Below, piece by piece: positions 1 to 4,870 of a stretch of 5,374 nt of DNA. The stretch is from an uncultured Lachnospiraceae bacterium. Lineage in GTDB: Bacteria; Bacillota; Clostridia; Lachnospirales; Lachnospiraceae. The notes under the pieces are model-generated. The model did no database searches, was not told the origin of the DNA, and worked only from the letters and a program-made list of their open reading frames with translations. The position numbers and the translations under genes are program-made. The stretch is from assembly GCA_902473545.1 (NCBI GenBank), contig CABRSG010000176.1:1-5374 (forward strand), written 5' to 3'. Position 1 is the stretch's first letter; each line of letters begins with the position of its first letter.

Positions 1-1019
1 TGGTTTTTCTGGCGGTGGTCGTCATTGGTTTTGCGGTGATTTTCGGGCTGTTTCACATCCGGCAGGTGGACGTCATTGGAAATGAATTTTATTCTGCGGC
101 GGAAATCCAGAAAATGGTAATGTCGGATTCTCTGGCGGAAAATACGATTTATCTTACCTGGAAATACAGCGACCCGGAGGCGGCGGGGGAGCTTCCGTTT
201 CTGAGCGCGGGGGAGGTAACGATGCTGCAGCCGTGGCATGTGCAGATCCGGGTATATGAAAAAACAATTGCCGGATATCTGATGTTTTCCGGTTCGCGGG
301 TATATTTCGATACCGATGGGAACGTTGTGGAAATTTCCGGGGAGGAACGGGACGGCGTTCCGCCGGTATCCGGGGTTTCCATCGGGCAGCCGGCGCTCGG
401 CGAGCCGCTGCCGGTAACGGACGACACTTTTCTCGCTGATATCGTAGCGAACGCACGCGTGCTGCATCAGAGCGGTCTGACGCCCGATGAAATTCATTAT
501 GATGATCAGCAGAATATGATTCTCTATTTTGGCGAAAGCCGGGTGATGCTGGGAGACACCTCCTACATGGAGGAAAAGCTGGAGGAGCTTTCCGCGATCT
601 ATCCGCAGATGGAAGGAATGTCCGGGACGCTCCACATGGAGACCTATACGCCCGATGCTGTATCCGTCCGTTTCGTTCCGGGTGAGCGCGGCGAGGAGGA
701 ACAGGAGCTGCTCATCAATCAGAACAGAAACGTATCATCATCTGAGGAAGAGCAGACGGAAACCGATGAAAACGGCGAAATTGTCCCGCCCTTGGAAGAC
801 GGAACAGCGGAAACCGATGCGGAAAGCGGCGGCAGCGGCTATGTCGAGGACTCCAGCAGATTCTCAACCGACGCAAACGGCAACGAAATCTACACCGATG
901 CGGCGGGCAACGTCACCACCAACCTCGATCAGCCCTATCTCGGCGACGACGGCCAGATCATCACCGACGGCTATGGCTATATTGATCCGTACACGGGCGC
1001 GTATATTTTAAATAATTGA
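1..1019 (+). CDS. ftsQ: Cell division protein DivIB/FtsQ, 5'-truncated by the window
   Basis: This is a bitopic membrane protein of the divisome; in the family it acts with FtsL and DivIC (FtsB) to control septal peptidoglycan synthesis. The reading frame is open to the left edge (first full codon at 3), so the true start and cytoplasmic tail lie outside; the GTG at 15 sits inside the membrane helix and is not a credible start. Counting visible residues from codon 3: a transmembrane helix at about 1-19, a POTRA domain beginning RQVDVIGNEFYSAAEI at about 20-90, the DivIB/FtsQ beta domain to about 227 (ending near AVSVRFVPGE), then an acidic Ser/Asp/Gly-rich tail of about 110 residues. The tail holds several TDxxG motifs and ends in a Gly/Tyr-rich segment. 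POTRA, beta domain and position before ftsZ all agree. The family call is firm; FtsQ versus DivIB is only naming. The function of the long tail is unknown. Confidence 0.9.
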   Translation, partial: VFLAVVVIGFAVIFGLFHIRQVDVIGNEFYSAAEIQKMVMSDSLAENTIYLTWKYSDPEAAGELPFLSAGEVTMLQPWHVQIRVYEKTIAGYLMFSGSRVYFDTDGNVVEISGEERDGVPPVSGVSIGQPALGEPLPVTDDTFLADIVANARVLHQSGLTPDEIHYDDQQNMILYFGESRVMLGDTSYMEEKLEELSAIYPQMEGMSGTLHMETYTPDAVSVRFVPGERGEEEQELLINQNRNVSSSEEEQTETDENGEIVPPLEDGTAETDAESGGSGYVEDSSRFSTDANGNEIYTDAAGNVTTNLDQPYLGDDGQIITDGYGYIDPYTGAYILNN

Positions 1020-1038
1020 TATTTAATAGAAAAAATAC

Positions 1039-1067
1039 TTGCTAAATCCCATGAAAACTTATATTAT
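1039..1067 (+). promoter_or_regulatory. Sigma-A-type promoter for ftsZ
   Basis: A -35 box TTGCTA (1039-1044) and a -10 box TATTAT (1062-1067) are separated by exactly 17 bp, which predicts a start near 1074. The region is AT-rich and lies in the 105-bp gap between divIB and ftsZ, so ftsZ probably has its own promoter in addition to any read-through from the division cluster. A GATAAT at 1071-1076 could act as an alternative -10 but has no matching -35 at proper spacing. Confidence 0.65.
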
Positions 1068-1088
1068 AGAGATAATAGTGGGAAAATA

Positions 1089-1102
1089 CTGTCGTAGGAC
1101 AG
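1089..1102 (+). other. Small hairpin in the ftsZ leader
   Basis: CTGTC (1089-1093) and GACAG (1098-1102) form a perfect 5-bp stem with a GTAG loop, just downstream of the predicted transcription start and 8 nt before the ftsZ ribosome binding site. It could stabilise the 5' end of the mRNA. A stem this short can arise by chance. Confidence 0.25.
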
Positions 1103-1110
1103 AGGACGAG

Positions 1111-1117
1111 AAGGAGG
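1111..1117 (+). promoter_or_regulatory. Ribosome binding site of ftsZ, fixes a TTG start
   Basis: AAGGAGG is a near-perfect Shine-Dalgarno sequence. It ends 7 nt before the TTG at 1125, an ideal distance, but 19 nt before the first in-frame ATG at 1137. The spacing therefore supports TTG as the initiation codon. Confidence 0.8.
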
Positions 1118-1124
1118 AAATACC

Positions 1125-2306
1125 TTGTTAGAGATTATGTCAAATGAAGCAGAGTCTGCAGCGAAGATTATCGTCATTGGTGTCGGCGGTGCAGGCGGAA
1201 ATGCAGTAAATAGAATGGTAGACGAGGCGATTGCCGGTGTGGATTTCATTGCCGTCAACACAGATAAACAGGCGCTGGATCTTTGCCGTGCGCCGCACAC
1301 GATCCAGATTGGTGAGAAAGTGACCAAGGGACTTGGTGCAGGAGCAAAGCCGCAGGTTGGACAGAAAGCAGCAGAGGAGAGTTCCGAGGAGATCAAGCAG
1401 GCGATCACCGGTGCGGACATGGTATTTGTCACCTGCGGCATGGGCGGCGGCACCGGAACAGGCGCGGCACCGGTCGTTGCAGGCCTTGCAAAAGAGATGG
1501 GTATCCTTACCGTCGGCGTTGTCACAAAGCCGTTTCGCTTTGAGGCAAAGACACGTATGAACAATGCGCTTGCCGGCATCGAAAAATTAAAAGATAATGT
1601 AGATACACTGATTGTTATCCCGAACGACAAGCTTCTGGAGATCGTAGACAGACGCACCACCATGCCGGAGGCGCTCAAAAAAGCGGATGAGGTACTGCAG
1701 CAGGCGGTACAGGGCATCACAGACCTCATTAATCTTCCGGCGCTGATCAACCTGGACTTCGCGGATGTACAGACTGTTATGACTGACAAGGGCATCGCAC
1801 ACATTGGTATTGGACAGGCCAAGGGCGACGACAAGGCGCTCGAAGCAGTAAAGCAGGCGGTATCCAGCCCGCTGCTTGAGACGACTATCAGCGGCGCTTC
1901 CCACGTCATCATCAATATTTCCGGAGACATCTCCCTTATGGATGCAAACGACGCGGCAAGCTATGTGCAGGAGATGGCAGGCGAAAACGCAAACATCATC
2001 TTTGGCGCTATGTACGATGATACATATGCCGACGAGGCAAGTATCACCGTTATTGCTACAGGCCTGCACGATGAGAATAAGGAACAGGAGACAGCTCCGA
2101 AAAAGACCGGCACGGGCAGAAGGATCGTTCCGGAGTTCAACTATCAGCCGAATACCGGCAGGACGGAAATGCCGTCTGGGTTGCGTACGCCGACGCCGCT
2201 TGCGGGGCTGAATAACAGCGGATCTTCCGCAGGTAAGCTTCGTGCACCGGAAGGAAAAGTACAGGAAAGAGACATCCAGATTCCGGATTTCTTAAAGAGA
2301 AGATAA
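1125..2306 (+). CDS. ftsZ: Cell division GTPase FtsZ
   Basis: This is the tubulin-like GTPase that polymerises into the Z-ring at mid-cell and recruits the divisome. The protein has 393 residues, near the usual family length. Visible landmarks are the N-terminal nucleotide-binding glycine loop GVGGAGGNAVNRM (19-31), the tubulin signature GGGTGTG (107-113), the KPFRFE segment (135-140), and the T7 synergy loop NLDFADVQTVM (209-219), with Asp211 and Asp214 in the positions that complete the GTPase site of the neighbouring subunit. A variable linker covers about 318-380, and the conserved C-terminal peptide IPDFLKRR ends the protein and would contact membrane-tethering partners. Starting at TTG 1125 gives the N-terminus MLEIMSNEAESAAK, which fits relatives. 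It lies downstream of divIB with no ftsA between, has its own promoter, and is followed by a terminator. The reading frame is intact. Confidence 0.98.
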   Translation: MLEIMSNEAESAAKIIVIGVGGAGGNAVNRMVDEAIAGVDFIAVNTDKQALDLCRAPHTIQIGEKVTKGLGAGAKPQVGQKAAEESSEEIKQAITGADMVFVTCGMGGGTGTGAAPVVAGLAKEMGILTVGVVTKPFRFEAKTRMNNALAGIEKLKDNVDTLIVIPNDKLLEIVDRRTTMPEALKKADEVLQQAVQGITDLINLPALINLDFADVQTVMTDKGIAHIGIGQAKGDDKALEAVKQAVSSPLLETTISGASHVIINISGDISLMDANDAASYVQEMAGENANIIFGAMYDDTYADEASITVIATGLHDENKEQETAPKKTGTGRRIVPEFNYQPNTGRTEMPSGLRTPTPLAGLNNSGSSAGKLRAPEGKVQERDIQIPDFLKRR

Positions 2307-2308
2307 AA

Positions 2309-2338
2309 GCATTACAGGCAGGGCTGCGCATTACAGGC
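2309..2338 (+). repeat. Short tandem repeat after ftsZ (GCATTACAGGC, 19-bp period)
   Basis: GCATTACAGGC occurs at 2309-2319 and again at 2328-2338. Allowing one inserted G, the similarity continues through AGGGC after each copy, so a unit of about 16 bp is duplicated in tandem. The second copy supplies the 5' arm of the ftsZ terminator. This looks like a local duplication at the gene's 3' end; no function is evident. Confidence 0.6.
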
Positions 2339-2355
2339 GAGGGCCTTGCCTTTTT
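2335..2355 (+). terminator. Intrinsic terminator of ftsZ
   Basis: AGGCGAG (2335-2341) pairs with CTTGCCT (2345-2351) around a GGC loop: seven pairs including one G-U, followed by a T-run at 2351-2355. It begins 28 nt after the ftsZ stop codon. The first tandem copy (AGGCA at 2316-2320) can also pair with TGCCT, giving a competing weaker stem. The T-run is short, so termination may be partial and the downstream amidase could receive some read-through. Confidence 0.65.
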
Positions 2356-2405
2356 ATAGTTGCCATGCATTTGAAGGAAAAATGCTGAAAAGCAGGAAAG
2401 AGTAT

Positions 2406-2410
2406 GAGGG
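2406..2410 (+). promoter_or_regulatory. Ribosome binding site of the amidase, decides its start
   Basis: GAGGG lies 7 nt before the ATG at 2418. The frame is open upstream to 2346 and has another ATG at 2382, but the GAAGGA before that one is only 3 nt away, too close. Starting at 2418 also gives a textbook signal peptide directly at the N-terminus. Confidence 0.6.
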
Positions 2411-2417
2411 ATACATA

Positions 2418-3755
2418 ATGAAAACATGGATGAAAAAAAGCCTTGGCGGACTGCTTCTTCTGTTTGCGCTGCTGATGATTCCGGCGGGAGCGGCGAAGGC
2501 GGCAAACATCGTGGTTGTGCTTGATCCGGGACATGGCGGCGCGGAGGTCGGCGCACGCAGTACCTGGAATGGTAAGAGTTACTATGAGGAGATCCTGAAT
2601 CTGAAGATTGCAAAATACGCAAAGGCGGAGCTGGAGACGTACAGCGGCGTTACGGTATATATGACGCGGACGACCAATACGATTGCCTATATGGACCGGA
2701 AGGCGCGTGTGGAATTTGCAAAAAACAAAAAGGCCGCCGCGCTGGTGAGCATTCACTTAAACAGCGGCGGAGGCGGAAAGGCAAGCGGTGCGCTTGCAAT
2801 GGTGCCGTCGCCTTCAGGCTATCCCTATGCGGAAGCGGCAGAATCCCGGACGCTCGCAAGAACGATCCTCGAACAGCTGCAAAGTACGGCGGGGCTGAAG
2901 ATATATGGCGGCGGTTTTCAGTATGACGACGAGCTGGGCATCCTTCTGTATGGGATGAAAAAGAAGAATGAAACTGTGAAAACCAGTGAGGGAAAAAAGA
3001 AGGGTGTCGGTACGTATCGTGTTCCGAGTATGATTATCGAGCACTGCTTCCTGGATAACAAGAGCGACTGCCAGAAGTTTCTGAGCAGCGATGCAAAGCT
3101 GAAAAGGCTCGGTGTTGCGGATGCGGCAGGAATTGCAAAGTATTTTGGACTGAAAAAGAAAAGCTCCGCTGCTCCGACCGTGAAGAACGGCTGGAAAACG
3201 GAGAATGGCAAAAAGTGCTACTATGTAAACGGCATAAAATTGAAGGCTAAGTGGAAAAGCATCGGCGGAAAATATTATTATTTTGACGCAAACGGATATA
3301 TGAAGACCGGCCCGTTTAAGATTGGCAAGACAGCGTATATTACCAATGCGAGCGGCGTGCGCCAGAGTGGACTGGTAGAATACAAGGGCAGACACTACTA
3401 TGCCAACAGCAAGGGGATTCTGCAGATGGGCTGGCAGAACATCGGCGGAAAGACGTATTATTTCAGCCTGACGACCGCCAGAGCGTATAAGGGACTGAAA
3501 ACGATCGGAAAGAAAACATATTATTTCCACCCGACTACTGGCGTTATGCAGAAAAAATGGGTGAAGCTCTCCAATGGAAAGCTGATGTATTTCCGGCGTG
3601 AGAGCGGCGAGCAGGTAAAGGGAAAATGGCTGCATCTGAGCGGAAAATACTATTATATCGGAAAAAACGGTTATGCTTACGTCAGCACGACAAAAACCAT
3701 AAACGGAAAGAAATACAAGTTTAATGCGAAGGGTGTTTGCACGAACCGTAAATAA
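2418..3755 (+). CDS. Secreted N-acetylmuramoyl-L-alanine amidase with cell-wall-binding repeats
   Basis: This protein should cleave the bond between N-acetylmuramic acid and L-alanine in peptidoglycan, outside the cell, for wall remodelling, daughter separation or lysis. It has 445 residues. A signal peptide (1-28: KKS, a leucine-rich core, then AKA before a likely cleavage) is followed by a zinc-dependent Amidase_3 domain at about 31-243. Expected zinc ligands are visible: His39 in DPGHGG, Glu57 four residues before the NLKIA asparagine, and His113 in SIHLNS; Glu208 in IIEHCFLDN is the expected catalytic base. From about 258 to the end come roughly nine lysine- and tyrosine-rich repeats of about 20 residues of the CW_binding (choline-binding-like) type. 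It follows the ftsZ terminator and precedes a nucleotidyltransferase by 12 nt, so those two are probably co-transcribed. I see no clear promoter in 2356-2417. Its cell-wall ligand is unknown; choline is one possibility for such repeats. Confidence 0.93.
   Translation: MKTWMKKSLGGLLLLFALLMIPAGAAKAANIVVVLDPGHGGAEVGARSTWNGKSYYEEILNLKIAKYAKAELETYSGVTVYMTRTTNTIAYMDRKARVEFAKNKKAAALVSIHLNSGGGGKASGALAMVPSPSGYPYAEAAESRTLARTILEQLQSTAGLKIYGGGFQYDDELGILLYGMKKKNETVKTSEGKKKGVGTYRVPSMIIEHCFLDNKSDCQKFLSSDAKLKRLGVADAAGIAKYFGLKKKSSAAPTVKNGWKTENGKKCYYVNGIKLKAKWKSIGGKYYYFDANGYMKTGPFKIGKTAYITNASGVRQSGLVEYKGRHYYANSKGILQMGWQNIGGKTYYFSLTTARAYKGLKTIGKKTYYFHPTTGVMQKKWVKLSNGKLMYFRRESGEQVKGKWLHLSGKYYYIGKNGYAYVSTTKTINGKKYKFNAKGVCTNRK
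3189..3752 (+). repeat. About nine tandem CW_binding-type protein repeats in the amidase
   Basis: Residues 258-445 divide into units of about 20 residues built on a pattern like W/L-K-x-I-G-G-K-x-Y-Y-F-x-x-x-G. Units start near residues 258, 278, 299, 319, 339, 360, 381, 403 and 423. Clear examples are WKSIGGKYYYFDANGYMKTG and WQNIGGKTYYF. The first, third, fourth and last units are more divergent, lacking the leading Trp or the YYF core. Such arrays form a beta-solenoid whose aromatic cages hold choline or sugars. The DNA copies differ, so this is an old array, not a recent expansion. Confidence 0.85.
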
Positions 3756-3762
3756 AAGGAGG
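3756..3762 (+). promoter_or_regulatory. Ribosome binding site of the nucleotidyltransferase
   Basis: AAGGAGG starts immediately after the amidase stop codon and ends 5 nt before the ATG at 3768. The 12-nt gap leaves no room for a promoter, which supports co-transcription with the amidase. Confidence 0.8.
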
Positions 3763-3767
3763 ATATC

Positions 3768-4682
3768 ATGAACAAGCCGACACTGGTAATTATGGCAGCA
3801 GGAATGGGAAGCCGCGGACTGAAGCAGATAGATCCGGTAGACGGGCAGGGGCATATCATTATGGATTTTTCTATTTATGATGCGGTGCGCGCCGGATTTG
3901 AGAAGGTAGTGTTTATCATTAAAGAGGAAAATGAGGCGGATTTCCGGGCGTCCATCGGGGACCGCATGGAGAAGCAGATCGAGGTGGCATATGCCTATCA
4001 GCGTCTCACCGACCTGCCGGAGGGCTTTTCCGTGCCGGAGGGACGTGTGAAGCCGTTCGGAACCGGACAGGCGGTGCTCTCCGCGATCGACTGCATCGAC
4101 GGACCGTTTGCTGTTATTAATGCGGACGATTACTACGGCGTTTCCGCTTACCGCCAGATGTACGATTATCTGACGACGCATGAGGACGACGACAAGTACC
4201 GCTACGCGATGGTCGGCTACATTCTGGAGAACACGCTGACGGAAAACGGTCATGTTGCGCGCGGTATCTGCGTGACAGACGAAAACGGTTTTCTGACTGA
4301 TATCCACGAGCGCACGCGCATTGAGCGCCGCGGCGACGAGACGGCATACACGGAGGACGACGGAAAGACCTGGAACATCATCCCGGCAGGCAGCATTGTT
4401 TCCATGAATATGTGGGGCTTCAGCCGCAGTATGCTCAGGGAGCTGAAGGATGGATTTCCGCGTTTCCTCAAAGAGAATCTGCCGGTAAACCCCTTAAAGT
4501 GCGAGTATTTCCTGCCGTTCGCGGTAAACGACCTGATCAAAGAGGGAAAGGCGTCCGTGCAGGTGCTTAAAACGGAGGACCGCTGGTACGGCGTCACCTA
4601 CAAGGAGGACAAGCCGGTGGTCGTGCAGGCGATGCGCGATCTGAAGGCGGCGGGCGTGTATCCGGAAAATTTGTGGGGATAA
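3768..4682 (+). CDS. Nucleotidyltransferase family protein (NTP_transferase, sugar-phosphate type)
   Basis: This is a cytoplasmic enzyme of the NTP_transferase fold, which joins an NTP to a phosphorylated sugar or similar alcohol and releases pyrophosphate; the actual substrate cannot be read from sequence. It has 304 residues. Visible features are a first beta strand and glycine loop LVIMAAGMGSRGLKQ (6-20), GTGQAV (98-103) as nucleotide-contact region, INADDYYG (117-124) with acidic residues expected to bind the metal, and SMNMWGF (212-218) and KWYG-like DRWYGVTYKED (271-281) near the C-terminus. From memory the family pattern is GMGSRYGGLKQ, so here two residues (YG) appear to be missing after Arg16. 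The frame is intact around this point. It lies 12 nt after the amidase gene and ahead of galE, which suggests a role in envelope glycan or teichoic-acid precursor supply; that is inference. Alternatives include a hexose-1-phosphate or a choline-phosphate type transferase. Confidence 0.85.
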   Translation: MNKPTLVIMAAGMGSRGLKQIDPVDGQGHIIMDFSIYDAVRAGFEKVVFIIKEENEADFRASIGDRMEKQIEVAYAYQRLTDLPEGFSVPEGRVKPFGTGQAVLSAIDCIDGPFAVINADDYYGVSAYRQMYDYLTTHEDDDKYRYAMVGYILENTLTENGHVARGICVTDENGFLTDIHERTRIERRGDETAYTEDDGKTWNIIPAGSIVSMNMWGFSRSMLRELKDGFPRFLKENLPVNPLKCEYFLPFAVNDLIKEGKASVQVLKTEDRWYGVTYKEDKPVVVQAMRDLKAAGVYPENLWG

Positions 4683-4690
4683 ATGAAGAA

Positions 4691-4725
4691 AGTATATACC
4701 ATTTTCGCGTGAAATGGTATATACT
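4691..4725 (+). terminator. Perfect 14-bp hairpin after the nucleotidyltransferase (possible terminator)
   Basis: AGTATATACCATTT (4691-4704) is the exact reverse complement of AAATGGTATATACT (4712-4725), with a TCGCGTG loop; a further U-G pair can close the loop. It begins 8 nt after the stop codon. The + strand has no T-run after it (ATTACTGG follows), so it is not a standard intrinsic terminator; on the opposite strand it is followed by TTTCTTCATTTA. It may act as an mRNA 3'-end stabiliser or a weak terminator. The hairpin is certain; its role is not. Confidence 0.5.
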
Positions 4726-4733
4726 ATTACTGG

Positions 4734-4813
4734 TCACGCCAGCCTCAAACACTTGCTGCGACGCGAAGCTAGTCCGGTGGGTTTGAGGTGTGAGAACGTG
4801 ATTCAAGTGTGAG
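4734..4813 (+). promoter_or_regulatory. Structured repeat-rich element in the galE leader region, function unknown
   Basis: Two inverted repeats are nested here: TCACG (4734-4738) with CGTGA (4797-4801), and CCTCAAAC (4743-4750) with GTTTGAGG (4781-4788). Inside, GCTGCGACGCGAAGC (4755-4769 region) can form a small hairpin. A competing pairing also exists: CTCA + CACTTG (4744-4755 with a 2-nt AA bulge) against CAAGTGTGAG (4804-4813), which would disrupt the inner stem. GTGTGAG is directly repeated at 4788-4794 and 4807-4813. The element could be a cis-acting RNA switch, a small RNA, or a protein-binding operator. A short stretch, GACGCGAAGCTA, resembles the c-di-GMP-I aptamer core, but the rest of that aptamer is absent. 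I do not recognise the element. Confidence 0.4.
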
Positions 4814-4828
4814 CGGTAACTATATACT
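4802..4828 (+). promoter_or_regulatory. Possible galE promoter (weak -35)
   Basis: TATACT (4823-4828) is a good -10 box within TATATACT and lies 43 nt before the galE start. The best -35 candidate, TTCAAG (4802-4807), matches the consensus at only three positions and is spaced 15 bp, so an activator or a different arrangement may be needed. A run of seven T (4828-4834) follows directly; an alternative reading is that AAGTGT (4805-4810) pairs with ATACTT (4824-4829) to form a weak terminator with this T-run. Confidence 0.35.
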
Positions 4829-4856
4829 TTTTTTGCAGCAAAAGAATAGGAAAATA

Positions 4857-4862
4857 GGGAGG
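4857..4862 (+). promoter_or_regulatory. Ribosome binding site of galE
   Basis: GGGAGG ends 8 nt before the ATG at 4871, which starts the NAD-binding motif of GalE with no extra N-terminal extension. Confidence 0.75.
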
Positions 4863-4870
4863 ATTATCCA

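Noticed and set aside
1008..1026. Inverted repeat TTAAATA/TATTTAA over the divIB stop codon as a terminator
   Set aside because: All pairs are A-T and no T-run follows; too weak to terminate transcription.
1064..1930. 288-codon minus-strand open frame opposite ftsZ
   Set aside because: Antisense to the most conserved part of ftsZ, Ser/Ala/Pro-rich with no domain; a shadow.
2383..2394. TGCT-GAAA-AGCA mini-hairpin before the amidase
   Set aside because: Only a 4-bp stem; no link to the ribosome binding site or to any known element.
2360..2399. Promoter for the amidase using TTGCCA (2360) or TTGAAG (2371) as -35
   Set aside because: No -10-like hexamer is found at 16-18 bp from either box.
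2814..4307. 497-codon open frame on the minus strand spanning the amidase and nucleotidyltransferase
   Set aside because: It lies antisense to two well-supported genes, has no recognisable domain, and its composition is what results from reading their codons backwards. It is a shadow frame.
4731..4790. c-di-GMP-I (GEMM) riboswitch
   Set aside because: TGGTCACGCC and GACGCGAAGCTA resemble parts of the aptamer, but the GNRA-capped second stem, the tetraloop receptor and the 3' GGTAGC...GGTTACC core are missing.
4594..4806. 70-codon minus-strand frame across the galE upstream gap
   Set aside because: It overlaps the nucleotidyltransferase 3' end and the inverted repeats, has no convincing ribosome binding site, and the peptide has no protein-like features.
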